64,000 nucleotides of DNA from Magnetospirillum sp. (GCA_024707145.1 JANQAI010000013.1:62001-126000), one strand, 5' to 3'. Numbered from the stretch's first letter, positions 7,930 through 19,108 are shown. Notes: generated by a model from the letters alone, not told the origin. Translations and numbers: made by a program.

Positions 7930-9099
7930 ATGATGATCACCCTGGACCGCCGCCGCATCGCCGTCTTCCTGGCTGGTGCCAGTGCCTTTCTCGACATGTA
8001 CTGCACCCAGGCGCTGTTGCCCGATCTGGCGGAGCACTTCAACGCCAGCCCGGCCGAGGTGGGGTTGACCGTGACCATGGCGACCCTGGCGACCGCCCTG
8101 GTGGCCCCGGTCATCGGGGCGTTGGCCGACATGGTGGGGCGCAAGCGGGTGATCGTGGCCGGCGCCCTTGCCCTGGTGCTGCCCACTCTGGCCATCGCGC
8201 TGGTGGACAGCCTGCCGGCCATCCTGGCTCTGCGTTTCCTGCAGGGCCTGTGCATGCCGGCGATCTTCACCGTCACCATGGCCTATGTGGGCGAGGAATG
8301 GCCGCCGGCCCAGGTGCCCGAGGCGGTCAGCGTGTACACCGCCGGCACCGCGCTGGGCGGCGTGTCCGGCCGTCTGGTCACCGCCGTGGCGGCGGATTTC
8401 CTGGGCTGGCGCGAGGCCTTCCTGGTGCTGGGGGCGGTCAACCTGGCCGCCGGCCTGGCCATTTGGGTCCTGCTGCCGGCGGCCAAAGGGTTCCGCCCCT
8501 CCGATTCCCTGGGCTCCACCTTGCGGGCGGCGGCCGGCCACCTGCGCAATTCCCGGCTGGTCGCCACCTTCGGCATCGGCTTCACCATCCTGTTCTCGCT
8601 GGTGGCCACCTTCACCTACGGCACTTTCTACATGGCGGCCCCTCCCTTCAACCTGTCCACCACCGCCCAGGGACTGGTCTTCCTGGTCTATCTGCTGGGC
8701 ATGGTGGCGGCGCCCATCGGCGGGCGCATGATCGCCCGTATCGGGCCGGTGCGCGGCATGGCGGTGGCGGTGGCGGGAGTCTGCGTCGGCCAGATTCTGA
8801 CCCTGGTGCCGCTGCTGCCGGTGGTGGTGGCCGGGCTGGCACTGATGGTGTGCGGCATCTTCATCTGCCAGACCGCCTCCATCAGCACGGTCAGCACCAC
8901 CGCCAAGACATCGCGCTCGGCGGCCATGGGCCTGTACGTGACGCTGTATTACGTGGGCGGCAGCCTGGGGGCGGTGGTGCCGGCCCCGGCCTGGCACGCG
9001 GTGGGCTGGCCCGGCTGCGTCGCCATCGTCGTGGTGGTGGCGCTGGCCGGTCTGGGCTTGGCCGTCCGCTTCTGGACGCCGGCAAAGGCATCGTCCTAG
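7930..9099 (+). CDS. MFS transporter, YnfM-like drug/solute exporter
   Basis: The 389-residue protein has about twelve hydrophobic segments and starts after a strong AAGGAG site with MMITLDRRRIAVFLAGAS. Motif A is GALADMVGRKRVIV in the loop between helices 2 and 3, and a second half-copy GGRMIARIGPVRGMAV follows helix 8, showing the two-fold repeat. FLDMYCTQALLPDLAEHF in helix 1 is typical of the YnfM/Bcr-like exporters. It lies 85 bases after the HxlR regulator in the same direction. The substrate cannot be told; regulator-exporter pairs of this kind often handle small toxic organics. Confidence 0.88.
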   Translation: MMITLDRRRIAVFLAGASAFLDMYCTQALLPDLAEHFNASPAEVGLTVTMATLATALVAPVIGALADMVGRKRVIVAGALALVLPTLAIALVDSLPAILALRFLQGLCMPAIFTVTMAYVGEEWPPAQVPEAVSVYTAGTALGGVSGRLVTAVAADFLGWREAFLVLGAVNLAAGLAIWVLLPAAKGFRPSDSLGSTLRAAAGHLRNSRLVATFGIGFTILFSLVATFTYGTFYMAAPPFNLSTTAQGLVFLVYLLGMVAAPIGGRMIARIGPVRGMAVAVAGVCVGQILTLVPLLPVVVAGLALMVCGIFICQTASISTVSTTAKTSRSAAMGLYVTLYYVGGSLGAVVPAPAWHAVGWPGCVAIVVVVALAGLGLAVRFWTPAKASS

Positions 9100-9153
9100 G
9101 CCGTCGGCGAGAATCGTTGCGTTTGGGCGCGGCAATCCCTATCTCTTGCGGAC

Positions 9154-10299
9154 ATGGACACCGGCACCCAAAAGAATCTCATCGGCCTGTCGCGCGACGA
9201 ACTGGCCGCCGAAATGGCGACCATCGGCGAGAAGCCGTTTCGCGCCAAGCAGCTGTGGCATTGGCTCTACAATCGCGGCGAGACCGATTTCGCCAAGATG
9301 ACCTCCATCTCCAAGGTCATGCAGGCGCGTCTGGCCGAGCATTACGTGGTCGAGCGCCCGCAGGTGGAGCGCGATCTGGTTTCGGTGGACACCACCCGCA
9401 AATGGTTGCTGAAGTTCTCGGACGGCAACGAGGCCGAAACCGTCTACATCCCCGACGAGGACGAGGTGCGCGGTGCCGTCTGCGTCTCGTCGCAGGTGGG
9501 CTGCACCCTGACCTGCAAGTTCTGCCACACCGGCACCCAGCTGCTGGTGCGCAACCTGACCCCGGCCGAGATCGTCGGCCAGTTCATGGTGGCCCGCGAT
9601 TCCTACGGCGAGTGGCCGACTCCCGACGACCAGGCGCGCAAGCTCAGCAACATCGTCATGATGGGCATGGGTGAGCCGCTCTACAATTTCGACAACGTCG
9701 CCACCGCGCTGAAGATCATCATGGATGGCGAGGGCATCGCGCTCTCCAAGCGCCGCATCACCCTGTCCACCTCGGGCGTGGTGCCGATGATGAAGCGGTG
9801 CGGCGAGGAACTGGGCGTCAACCTGGCCATCAGCCTGCACGCGGTTACCGACGAGGTGCGCGACCGCATCATGCCCATCAACAAGAAATACCCGCTGGCC
9901 GAGCTGATGAAGGCCTGCGCCGAGTATCCCGGCGCCTCCAACGCCCGGCGCATCACCTTCGAGTACATCATGCTGAAGGGCGTGAACGATTCGGCTGCCG
10001 ATGCCCGCCAGTTGCTCAAGCTGCTCAAGGGGCTGCCGGCCAAGTTCAACCTGATCCCCTTCAACCCCTGGCCGGGGTCCGAGTTCGAATGCTCGGACAT
10101 GAAGCACATCAAGGCGTTCTCGGACATCCTGCAGGACAACGGCTATTCGGCCCCCATCCGCAAGTCGCGCGGCGCCGACATCCTGGCCGCCTGCGGCCAG
10201 TTGCGTTCGGAAAGCCAGCGGCAGAAATGCTCGCGCCTGGCCGAACGGCTCAAGGCCGGCATCCCCGACGAGCATCACGCCCAGGTGCCGGCGGAGTAG
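9154..10299 (+). CDS. rlmN: Dual-specificity 23S rRNA A2503 / tRNA A37 methyltransferase RlmN
   Basis: The 381-residue radical-SAM enzyme methylates C2 of A2503 in 23S rRNA and of A37 in certain tRNAs. The N-terminal helical domain includes [13 protein letters not shown]. The iron-sulfur motif [11 protein letters not shown] (CxxxCxxC) is near residue 117, and [11 protein letters not shown] and [13 protein letters not shown] follow as SAM-binding motifs. The C-terminal methyl-carrying cysteine is in the [14 protein letters not shown] segment near residue 345. All catalytic cysteines are present. It converges with the J-domain gene, whose stop is one base away. Confidence 0.96.
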   Translation: MDTGTQKNLIGLSRDELAAEMATIGEKPFRAKQLWHWLYNRGETDFAKMTSISKVMQARLAEHYVVERPQVERDLVSVDTTRKWLLKFSDGNEAETVYIPDEDEVRGAVCVSSQVGCTLTCKFCHTGTQLLVRNLTPAEIVGQFMVARDSYGEWPTPDDQARKLSNIVMMGMGEPLYNFDNVATALKIIMDGEGIALSKRRITLSTSGVVPMMKRCGEELGVNLAISLHAVTDEVRDRIMPINKKYPLAELMKACAEYPGASNARRITFEYIMLKGVNDSAADARQLLKLLKGLPAKFNLIPFNPWPGSEFECSDMKHIKAFSDILQDNGYSAPIRKSRGADILAACGQLRSESQRQKCSRLAERLKAGIPDEHHAQVPAE

Positions 10300-10300
10300 G

Positions 10301-10920
10301 TCAGCCCTCGCGCTCGATGCGTTCCAGTTCGGGCCAGAACTCCAGGAAGGCGTGCTGCCTCTCGGCGCTGCCGCGACCGCCCTGGTCCGGGTGGAACGCG
10401 CGGGCGAAGGCGCGTTTGGCCTCGCGGAAGCGGAATCGGCCACCGCTGCGGCGGTGTCCCCGGCCGACCGGGCGCGCGCCATATCGAGGGCGTCCTTGAG
10501 CATCTCCACCTTGTTCTCGGCCAGCCGCGCGCGCTGTTCGGCCTCGGCCAGCGCGGCGGCCTCCGAGCGCTTGGCCTCCCACTGGACCCGTTCATGGGCA
10601 TGCCGCGCTTCGAGTTTCGCCAGTTCCGCCGCGAACGCCTTCTGCAACTGAGCGGTGAGCCGCTCCAGTTCGGCCACCCGATGCCGCTGGCGGGCAAGGT
10701 CGCGCTCGTATCTGTCGGCGAGCTTGGAGAAGTGGTTGCCGTCGATGAGCGCCGGCCGTCTCCGCCCGCCCAGCCGCCATAGCCAGGTGCGCAGACGGTC
10801 GGTCGCGCTCTGCCGCGCCGGTTCGGCCATCGGCGCCACTTCGTCGACGAGCAGCTTGCGCGTCAACTCGAACGCCGTCGGCAGGTCCAGTTCCTTGGGC
10901 AGTTTGGTGGGGGGCGCCAT
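10301..10920 (-). CDS. Small protein with coiled coil and C-terminal J-domain-like segment, frameshifted
   Basis: About 206 residues after correcting one missing base. The first 160 residues hold a charged helical region (residues 80-150) rich in Ala, Glu and Arg that looks like a coiled coil. The last 45 residues, in another frame, read [18 protein letters not shown] followed by a helix [12 protein letters not shown], resembling the end of a DnaJ domain with HPD. The junction is near 10434, where a TTT appears to have become TT. A truncated J segment joined to a coiled coil suggests a co-chaperone or scaffold. No signal peptide or membrane segment is seen. The gene converges with rlmN and is divergent from argG. 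Confidence 0.65.
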
Positions 10921-10995
10921 AGTCGAGTTTGTCAGCCGGTGTCGGAGCGAAGGTGACATGAACGACGTGTGCGCATCCAGTGGCGCCCTCAACCC

Positions 10996-11023
10996 TTGCT
11001 CCCGTCGCCGCAAGGCCTATACT
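10996..11023 (+). promoter_or_regulatory. Sigma70-like argG promoter
   Basis: TTGCTC (10996-11001) is followed after 16 bases by TATACT (11018-11023). Transcription would begin near 11030 and give a leader of about 33 bases before the argG start. Confidence 0.5.
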
Positions 11024-11032
11024 TCGGCCTTC

Positions 11033-11064
11033 GCGTTTTCCCATTTCCAAGGGCGTTTTCCCAT
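11033..11064 (+). repeat. 12-base direct repeat at the argG start
   Basis: GCGTTTTCCCAT occurs at 11033-11044 and again at 11053-11064, exactly 20 bases apart. The second copy runs into the ATG. The only purine-rich ribosome site is AAGGG between the two copies. Confidence 0.6.
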
Positions 11065-12277
11065 GAAGGGCGAAGTCAAGAAGGTTGTGCTGGCCTATTC
11101 CGGCGGCCTCGATACCTCCATCATCCTGCGCTGGCTGCAGGATCAGTACCAGTGCGAGGTGGTGACCTTCACCGCCGACCTCGGCCAGGGCGAGGAGCTG
11201 GAGCCGGCCCGCAAGAAGGCCGAGTTGATGGGCATCAAGCCGGAGAACATCTTCATCGACGACCTGCGTGAAGAGTTCGTCCGCGACTTCGTCTTCCCCA
11301 TGTTCCGCGCCAACGCGCTGTACGAGGGCGTCTACCTGCTCGGCACCTCCATCGCCCGGCCGCTGATCTCCAAGCGCCAGATCGAGATCGCCAACCAGGT
11401 GGGCGCCGACGCCGTGGCCCATGGCGCCACCGGCAAGGGCAACGACCAGGTCCGCTTCGAGATGGGCTATTACGCGCTGAAGCCCGACATCAAGGTGATC
11501 GCGCCCTGGCGCATCTGGGACCTGACCAGCCGGACGCGGCTGCTGGACTTCGCCGAGAAGCACCAGATTCCCATCGCCAAGGACAAGCGCGGCGAGGCGC
11601 CGTACTCCACCGACGCCAACCTGCTGCACATCTCCTACGAGGGCAAGGCGCTGGAGGACCCCTGGGTGGAGCCCGACGAGGATATGTTCAGCCGCTCGGT
11701 CAGCCCGGAAAAGGCCCCCGACAAGCCGACCTATGTGGAAATCCAGTTCGAGAAGGGCGACGCCGTCGCCATCGACGGCGTGCGCCTGACCCCGGCCCAG
11801 CTGTTGACCAAGCTGAACGAACTGGGCGGCGCCAACGGCATCGGCCGTCTGGACCTGGTGGAGAACCGCTTCGTCGGCATGAAGTCGCGCGGCGTCTATG
11901 AGACCCCCGGCGGGTCGGTCCTCATCGTCGCCCACCGCGCGATCGAGAGCATCACGCTCGACCGTGGCGAGGCGCACCTGAAGGACGACATCATGCCGCG
12001 CTACGCCGAGCTGATCTACAACGGCTTCTGGTTCAGCCCCGAGCGCATCGCCCTCCAGCAGATGATCGACCACATCAGCCAGAACGTCACCGGTGTGGTC
12101 CGCCTGAAGCTGTACAAGGGCAACGTCACCGTGGTCGGCCGCAAGTCCGAGAAGTCGCTCTACCGCATGGACTACGTCACCTTCGAGGAAGACAGCGTCT
12201 ACGACCAGCGCGACGCCCAGGGCTTCATCAAGCTGAACGCCCTGCGCATGCGCCTGGCCAAGATGGCACGCGGCTAA
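11063..12277 (+). CDS. argG: Argininosuccinate synthase
   Basis: The 404-residue enzyme joins citrulline and aspartate using ATP to make argininosuccinate, the penultimate step of arginine synthesis. The N-type ATP pyrophosphatase loop AYSGGLDTS lies at about residue 11. Conserved [12 protein letters not shown] and the citrulline-binding region near residue 118 follow, and the C-terminal oligomerisation arm is complete. Length fits the 400-residue class of alphaproteobacteria. The start at 11063 gives [15 protein letters not shown], as in relatives. The gene is transcribed alone from its own promoter and followed by a terminator. Confidence 0.97.
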   Translation: MKGEVKKVVLAYSGGLDTSIILRWLQDQYQCEVVTFTADLGQGEELEPARKKAELMGIKPENIFIDDLREEFVRDFVFPMFRANALYEGVYLLGTSIARPLISKRQIEIANQVGADAVAHGATGKGNDQVRFEMGYYALKPDIKVIAPWRIWDLTSRTRLLDFAEKHQIPIAKDKRGEAPYSTDANLLHISYEGKALEDPWVEPDEDMFSRSVSPEKAPDKPTYVEIQFEKGDAVAIDGVRLTPAQLLTKLNELGGANGIGRLDLVENRFVGMKSRGVYETPGGSVLIVAHRAIESITLDRGEAHLKDDIMPRYAELIYNGFWFSPERIALQQMIDHISQNVTGVVRLKLYKGNVTVVGRKSEKSLYRMDYVTFEEDSVYDQRDAQGFIKLNALRMRLAKMARG

Positions 12278-12285
12278 GGTTCTTC

Positions 12286-12328
12286 ACCCCCTCCCTCGGC
12301 TGCGCCGGGGAGGGCCGGGGTGGGGGCT
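12286..12328. repeat. C/G-rich hairpin (CCCTCCC family)
   Basis: CCCCTCCCTCGGC is followed by GCCGGGGAGGGCCGGGGTGG directly after the argG stop. It resembles the units at 1981-2012 and 58680-58715. Confidence 0.55.
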
Positions 12329-12336
12329 GTTTCCGA

Positions 12337-12370
12337 ACGCCGGATGCGGGAAACTGCGTCCGGCGTTTTT
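12337..12370 (+). terminator. Rho-independent terminator of argG
   Basis: An 8-bp stem ACGCCGGA / TCCGGCGT (12337-12344 with 12359-12366) is followed by TTTTT. The loop contains a further TGCG/CGCA-like pairing. Confidence 0.85.
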
Positions 12371-12477
12371 CGTTCCAGCGAAAAATTCCCCCTTCCGGGT
12401 CTGGAAAGCCATCCTTCGAATGCCGTTATGGAAGGATGCGCGGGTGCTGTCCCGCGCACTTCCACCGGAGGCTTCCC

Positions 12478-12849
12478 ATGACCATGCGCATCTTGGTTCT
12501 TTCCGCCGCGCTGCTGGTGCCGCTGGCTGCCCAGGCGGGGTCGGTGATGCAGGGCACCACCGCCAAGGGGCCCGTGTTGACCGACGAGAAGGGCATGACG
12601 CTCTATACCTTCGACAAGGACGAGGCGGGCAAGATCGCCTGTGTCGACGCCTGCGCCCAGAACTGGCCGCCGCTGCTGGCCGACAAGGGGGCGAAGGCCA
12701 TGGGCGAGTATTCGCTGGTGAAGCGGCCCGATGGCGCCATGCAATGGGCCTATCGCGGCAAGCCGCTCTATCTGTGGAGCAAGGACATGAAGCCGGGCGA
12801 CATCAGCGGCGACGGCTTCAAGGACATCTGGCACGCGGCGCGGCCGTAA
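12478..12849 (+). CDS. Secreted protein with YxFxxD repeats
   Basis: The 123-residue protein has a clear signal peptide (MTMRILVLSAALLVPLAAQA) and two copies of the motif that defines this family: LYTFDKDE near residue 36 and LYLWSKDM near residue 100. A CVDACAQNWPP motif between them holds two cysteines. Members are periplasmic proteins of unknown function, sometimes found near stress or redox genes. The start at 12478 has a good GGAGG site. It has its own terminator and no clear operon partner. Confidence 0.85.
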   Translation: MTMRILVLSAALLVPLAAQAGSVMQGTTAKGPVLTDEKGMTLYTFDKDEAGKIACVDACAQNWPPLLADKGAKAMGEYSLVKRPDGAMQWAYRGKPLYLWSKDMKPGDISGDGFKDIWHAARP

Positions 12850-12864
12850 CGCGCTGCCGCTTCC

Positions 12865-12902
12865 AAACCCCTCCTGACACCATGCTGTCAGGAGGGGTTT
12901 GC
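12865..12902 (+). terminator. Rho-independent terminator
   Basis: A perfect 15-bp stem, AAACCCCTCCTGACA with TGTCAGGAGGGGTTT (12865-12879 with 12886-12900), has a six-base loop. It follows the secreted YxFxxD gene; the terminal TTT is short, so termination is probable rather than certain. Confidence 0.75.
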
Positions 12903-12939
12903 TATTCCAGGAGCCCACAACCCAAGAACGGAGATGACC

Positions 12940-13311
12940 ATGTATCCTGTCGCTGTCTGGTTCGAACTGCCCACCGCCGACCTAGCCCGCGCCGAGACCT
13001 TCTACCGCGCCGTGCTCGGCCACCCGTTCCGCCGTGAAACCTCGCCCGACGGCAGCCTGGAAATGTCCATCTTCGACCCCGCCGACGCCGAGTTCAAAGG
13101 CGCGCTGGTCAAGGGCGAGCACTATACGCCCGGCATGAACGGCGCCCTGGTCTACTTCAACGGCGGCGATGACCTGGCGGTGCCGCTGGCGCGTGTCGAG
13201 CCGGCGGGCGGCCGGGTGGTGATGCCCAAGACCGCCATCGGTCCGTACGGCCACATCGCCCTGTTCATCGATAGCGAGGGCAACCGCGTCGGGCTACATT
13301 CCATGGCGTAA
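12940..13311 (+). CDS. VOC-superfamily (glyoxalase/bleomycin-resistance fold) protein
   Basis: About 123 residues with two beta-alpha-beta-beta-beta modules. VWFELPTADLARAETFYRAVLG is the hallmark first module, and GRVVMPKTAIGPYGHIALFIDSEGNRVGLHS is the second, with the family's closing D.EGN..GLH pattern. Members are metal-dependent lyases, dioxygenases or binding proteins; this one lacks features that fix a substrate. An ATG at 12934 is also in frame, but the GGAG at 12930-12933 fits the one at 12940. A WYL-type regulator follows after 17 bases on the same strand, so the two are probably co-transcribed. Confidence 0.85.
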   Translation: MYPVAVWFELPTADLARAETFYRAVLGHPFRRETSPDGSLEMSIFDPADAEFKGALVKGEHYTPGMNGALVYFNGGDDLAVPLARVEPAGGRVVMPKTAIGPYGHIALFIDSEGNRVGLHSMA

Positions 13312-13328
13312 CCTGGGGGAGGTAACCC

Positions 13329-14036
13329 ATGCGGCGGGCGGATCGGCTGTTCCAGATCGTGCAGTTCCTGCGCGGTGGGCGCCTGCTGACCGCCCGCGAC
13401 CTCGCCCAGCGCCTAGAGGTGTCCGAGCGCACCGTCTACCGCGACGTCGCCGAGTTGATCGGCACCGGCGTCCCCATCACCGGCGAGGCCGGCATCGGCT
13501 ACGTGCTGCGCGGCGGCTACGACGTCCCGCCGCTGATGTTCACCGCCGACGAGCTGGAGGCGGTGCTGGTGGGCGTGCGCATGGTGCGTGCCTGGAGCGG
13601 CAACCAGTTGTCCCAGGCGGCGGCCGAGGCCATGGCCAAGATCGAGGCGGTGGTGCCGGAGCGCTTGCGCGACGGTATCGCCCGCTCTCGCCATTACGTC
13701 CCCGACATCATGGTCTGCGCCGACCAGCGGCTGGTGCTGGACCAATTGCGGCAGGCCATCGGCGAGATGCGGGTGATCCGCTTCGACTATGCCCGCGAGG
13801 ATGGCGAGCGCTCCAGCCGGTGCTGCCACCCGCTCGGCCTCTATTTCTGGGGCAAGGTGTGGACGCTGGTGGCGTGGTGCGAATTGCGCGACGACTTTCG
13901 CACCTTCCGCCCCGACCGCATGGCCGATCTTCGCCTGGAAGACCGCGTCTTCCGCCCGCAGAAGGGGCGCACGCTGCACGACTTCCTGCGCCGCATGGGC
14001 GTCGATCCGGCGGTGGCGGCAGGCGGCTTCGCTTGA
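13329..14036 (+). CDS. YafY-type HTH regulator with WYL domain
   Basis: The 235-residue protein begins MRRADRLFQIVQFLRGGRLLTARDLAQRL and carries a DeoR-like winged helix (VSERTVYRDVAELIGTGVPI). The C-terminal WYL domain (about 140-200) contains HPLGLYFWGKVWTLVAWCELRDDFRTFRPDRM, in which the WYL signature is changed to WTLVAWCE. Such proteins sense ligands, often nucleotides, and control metabolic or stress genes. The gene follows a VOC protein on the same strand, a frequent pairing with YafY regulators. The downstream neighbour converges from the other strand. Confidence 0.9.
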   Translation: MRRADRLFQIVQFLRGGRLLTARDLAQRLEVSERTVYRDVAELIGTGVPITGEAGIGYVLRGGYDVPPLMFTADELEAVLVGVRMVRAWSGNQLSQAAAEAMAKIEAVVPERLRDGIARSRHYVPDIMVCADQRLVLDQLRQAIGEMRVIRFDYAREDGERSSRCCHPLGLYFWGKVWTLVAWCELRDDFRTFRPDRMADLRLEDRVFRPQKGRTLHDFLRRMGVDPAVAAGGFA

Positions 14037-14148
14037 CGTTAATTGCGGGCTGCCGCCCGCGCCCGCCTGGGGCGATGCCCCAGTCCCCCTTCGTCTTTCA
14101 AAAGGCAGGGGAGGTGTGGAGGCGCGAGCCCCCACGCGGGGGCAGTCC

Positions 14149-15054
14149 TTACTGCAGCGGCAACGACACGTTCAGCCACAGTTTGTCGCCGCCCAGCGTG
14201 TTGCGCGCCTCGATGTCGCGGGTGACGAAGGCGGTGACCTTCGCCGGCCCCAGCGCGTGGCTCGCCAGCAGGCCGGCGGCCACCTGCTCGCGGGGCGAGG
14301 CGGTGGTGCCGCGGAAGACCGAGCGGCCGCCGTTGTTGACGTCCTCGGTAACCTGCTTCTGGTAATAGCCCACCGGCCCCAGGTCCCAGCCGCCCACATT
14401 GTGGGTCAGGGTGGCGTTGAGGAACATCTGGTCGCCCGAGCGGTAGTGATTGTCCTTGTTCTGGCTGTTGATGTCGTAAAGCGCGTGCAGCGAGGCGTTC
14501 CAACCATCCTTCAGCCAGGTGACCGCCACGCTCGGCTCCACCGTCCAGAAATGCTGGCCGATATTGATGTCGGCGCCGGTGTGGTAGGTGCCGATGGGGA
14601 GGTAGACGCCCACGCCTGTCGCGGCGTACCAGCCGTCGCCCAGCGACCACGATAGGTCCAGCGGCTGCACCTTGGGATCGGCCATGCCCGAGGTGTGGTA
14701 GCGGCCCGGCCGCCCGGTGGCGGGCGAGGTACGGGTCACCGTCATGTCCACCAGCGGCAGGTTGACGAACGCCTTGTAGTCGGCACCCAGCAGCTTGACG
14801 CCCGGTACCCAGGTCAGCTGGATCGCCTCGGAGCGCACGGTGGCGTGCTGGCCCAGCGCGCGGCCGTCGTTATCGCGCAGTTCGGCGTCGTACCACGCCA
14901 GCCGGTTCATCAGGTACAGGCCGGGCGGCGGGCTGACCGCGTTCGCCAAGCCCAGGGTCTGGCCCGGCGGGAATTGCGGCGCGATGCCCGGTTCGCGTGC
15001 CTGCGCCGCGGCACCCACCACAACCATGCCCACCACCAGAACCAGCCGACGCAT
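14149..15054 (-). CDS. Outer-membrane beta-barrel protein (phenol MetA-pathway family)
   Basis: The 301-residue protein has a signal peptide (MRRLVLVVGMVVVGAAAQA) and a beta-rich body ending in a C-terminal LPLQ. Alternating segments such as GDGWYAATGVGVYLPIG and NHYRSGDQMFLNATLTHNVGG match the MetA-pathway/SphA-type outer-membrane channel family, linked to uptake of aromatic or hydrophobic compounds. It lies 73 bases after acetoacetyl-CoA synthetase on the same strand and may serve its carbon supply. Its ribosome binding site GGAGGGG directly before the start is enclosed in a long hairpin (15055-15108), so translation is probably controlled. Confidence 0.75.
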   Translation of the reverse strand: MRRLVLVVGMVVVGAAAQAREPGIAPQFPPGQTLGLANAVSPPPGLYLMNRLAWYDAELRDNDGRALGQHATVRSEAIQLTWVPGVKLLGADYKAFVNLPLVDMTVTRTSPATGRPGRYHTSGMADPKVQPLDLSWSLGDGWYAATGVGVYLPIGTYHTGADINIGQHFWTVEPSVAVTWLKDGWNASLHALYDINSQNKDNHYRSGDQMFLNATLTHNVGGWDLGPVGYYQKQVTEDVNNGGRSVFRGTTASPREQVAAGLLASHALGPAKVTAFVTRDIEARNTLGGDKLWLNVSLPLQ

Positions 15055-15108
15055 GACCGCCCCTCCTTCACTATCCCCTTTCGGTTAACCCGAAAGGGAG
15101 GGGCGGTC
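15055..15108 (-). promoter_or_regulatory. Hairpin enclosing the ribosome binding site of the outer-membrane gene
   Basis: In the minus-strand RNA, GACCGCCCCTCC (15108-15097) can pair perfectly over 12 bases with GGAGGGGCGGTC (15066-15055), which contains the Shine-Dalgarno sequence and touches the AUG at 15054. An inner stem CCCTTTCGG / CCGAAAGGG (15098-15090 with 15084-15076) lies within and competes with two or three bases of the outer stem. There is no T-run after it on the minus strand, so it is not a classical terminator. Confidence 0.75.
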
Positions 15109-15127
15109 TTTGACGTTTGGTAGGTTT

Positions 15128-17080
<1,953 letters not shown>

Positions 17081-17154
17081 GGCGAAGTCTCCCGGTCTGA
17101 TTTTTTCGGCCAGTGTAATGCAGAAAGGGAGGCCGCCGCCAAGCTATCGGGCGG

Positions 17155-17475
17155 TCAGGCGGGATAATTCCCGCTGTCCAGAACCTGGCGCGCCTTGGCC
17201 CGGTGGGCGTCGGTGACGTGGGGCTGCACGGCGCGCCACGCCCCCATCAGCACCGCCAGATCGTCGGCGTAGCCCAGCCCGACCAGCAGATCGGGAACCA
17301 CGTCGAAGGGCAGCACGAAATAGGCCACCGCCCCCAGCAGGATGGCTTTGACGCGGGTCGGGGTGGCCGGGTCCATGGCGCAGAACCAGATGGCGACGAT
17401 CTGGTCGATGAAGGGGACCTTGCCGGCGGTGCGCCGGACCTTGTCCCAGAAGCGGTCGGAACTGACGGTGATCAT
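17155..17475 (-). CDS. YkvA-family (DUF1232) membrane protein
   Basis: The 106-residue protein contains the DUF1232 signature PTRVKAILLGAVAYFVLPFDVVPDLLVGLGYADDLAVL, a hydrophobic hairpin followed by conserved aspartates. Members are small membrane-associated proteins of unknown function, sometimes found with metal or envelope stress genes. The N-terminal RFWDKVRRTAGKVPFIDQIVAIWFC is amphipathic. The gene stands between acetoacetyl-CoA synthetase and the Sel1 protein, all on the minus strand, with about 75 and 59 bases on either side. Confidence 0.85.
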   Translation of the reverse strand: MITVSSDRFWDKVRRTAGKVPFIDQIVAIWFCAMDPATPTRVKAILLGAVAYFVLPFDVVPDLLVGLGYADDLAVLMGAWRAVQPHVTDAHRAKARQVLDSGNYPA

Positions 17476-17534
17476 GCCCGGGCATGTAAGAACGGCCGCC
17501 CCCGTATCAAGGCGGCCGACCGGATGCGTGCGGC

Positions 17535-18679
17535 TCAGTTGCCGCGAAGGTCCTGGGCCACCTGGCGGGCGCGGCCTAGCTGGCGCTGGTTCATGCCCTT
17601 GGCCAGGCGGTCGCGGGCCTCCTCGGCCGGCTTGATCCCGCGTGCGGCGGCCAGGTCGTAGGCGACCCAGGCGCGGACGGCGTCCTTGCCGCCGAAGCCC
17701 TGGCCCTTGGCAGCCAAGTCGGCCAGTTGCAGCAGGGCTTGGGCGTGGCCGTTCCAGGCGGCGGCCGACAGCCAGTGGACAGCTTCGATCAGATCGAAGG
17801 GCAGTTCCATGCCGCCCAGGAAGGCCATGCCCAGGGCGTACTGGGCTTCGGCATGGCCCTGGCGCGCGGCTTCGCGCAGCCAGAACTCGCCGTCCACCAT
17901 GCCGGGACGCACCGGGTCGGGGAAGCGGTCGTCGCCGGCGGCCTTGGCGGCCTCGTCACGGGTGGCGTAGTACTTGTCGCGCTCGGTGTTCTTGGCCTCG
18001 CGCTCGGGGTCCTTGTAGATCAGGCGCCAGGCACCCGGCTCGGACAGCAGCATGCGGCCCAGGCGGAACTTGGCCTCGTCATCGCCGGCGAAGGCGGCTT
18101 CCTGATACCAGCGGCGCGCCTTGCCCAGGTCGGCCGGCACGCCCTCGCCCTTCTCATAGGCTTGGCCCAGGGCCAGGATGGCTTCGATCTGGCCGCCGGC
18201 GGCCACCGCCTCCAGCCAGCCGGCCCCGGTGGGGCCGCCGATATCGGTGGTTTCGCCCGCCAGGAACAGCTCGAGGAAGCGGGCCTTGGCGGCCTCGTCG
18301 CCCAGTGCGCCGGCGCGGAACCACCATTGCGCCGCCTGGGACAGGTCGCGCTTCACTCCGGCACCCTGCTCGTAGAGCTTGGCCAGCTCGACGGCGGCGC
18401 CCTTCTGCCCGTTGCCGGCGGCGATGGCGAACCACGACACCGCCTCGGACAAGTTCTTCTTCATCCCCTTGCCGGAGCGGTAGGCCTGGGCCAGTTGGAA
18501 CTGGGCCTCGGCGTCGCCCTGGGCGGCCAATTGGCTCAGGCTCGGCTTGGCCGGGCCTGCGGCGCCTGACGGGCGGGGGCCTGCTTGGCCGGAGTCTTGG
18601 ACGAGGGGGAAAGAGTCTGCGCCAGAACCGAACCTGCAGTAAACGTGGCGAGCAGGGCGGCGGCGAGGGCGATCCTCAT
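17535..18679 (-). CDS. Periplasmic Sel1-repeat protein, frameshifted
   Basis: About 381 residues after restoring one base. The N-terminus (start 18679) is a signal peptide, MRIALAAALLATFTAGSVLA, followed by a proline- and alanine-rich linker. The frame breaks near 18551-18556, where a run of C appears one base short. The remainder carries at least six Sel1-like repeats (GDAEAQFQLAQAYRSGKG, then repeated A..W...AA.G.A.A...L pattern). Sel1 proteins act as scaffolds for envelope complexes or as adaptors in signalling. The repeats lengthen and diverge in the middle (EPGAWRLIYKDPEREAKN). It ends near the DUF1232 gene on the same strand. Confidence 0.82.
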
Positions 18680-18766
18680 GGGGCAGCGGCTTTCACAATC
18701 AGGCGGGAGCTTCTGGGGCGCATGATTCCACAGCGCCCTCCGCCTGTAAATGGCCGCCTCTGCCGG

Positions 18767-19108
18767 TCAGGGCTGTCGGGCCGGGGGGAGGCTGGCGACC
18801 TGGTAGGCGTCGTCGATCAGATGGGCGAGCCGGATGTCGCGCTGGGTCAGGCCGCCGCAATCGTGGCTGGACAGGGTGATTTCGACCCGGTCGTAGACGT
18901 TGCTCCATTCCGGATGGTGGTTCAGGCGTTCGGCCTTCAGCGCCACGCGGGCCATGAAGCCGAAGGCCTCGGTGAAGTCGTGGAAGCGGAAGCTGCGCTG
19001 GATGGCGTCGCGGCCCTGGCATTCCTGCCAGCCGGGCAGGCCCAGCAGGGCGGTTGCGCGCTCGGAGCCGCGAAGAAGCTGGGCCGTCTGGGGCTGAACC
19101 TGAGTCAT
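18767..19108 (-). CDS. 4a-hydroxytetrahydrobiopterin (pterin-4a-carbinolamine) dehydratase
   Basis: The 113-residue protein matches PCD/DCoH. The active-site motif [40 protein letters not shown] contains the paired histidines and the following strand. The enzyme dehydrates 4a-hydroxypterin formed by aromatic amino acid hydroxylases. No phenylalanine hydroxylase gene lies nearby. The start at 19108 (MTQVQPQT) is preferred over one four codons upstream. The gene is divergent from the zincin gene. Confidence 0.9.
   Translation of the reverse strand: MTQVQPQTAQLLRGSERATALLGLPGWQECQGRDAIQRSFRFHDFTEAFGFMARVALKAERLNHHPEWSNVYDRVEITLSSHDCGGLTQRDIRLAHLIDDAYQVASLPPARQP

Noticed and set aside
10296..10310. 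tRNA-like sequence motifs (TTCGAAT near 10085)
   Set aside because: The motif lies inside rlmN and has no acceptor or anticodon stems; no tRNA gene was found in the window.
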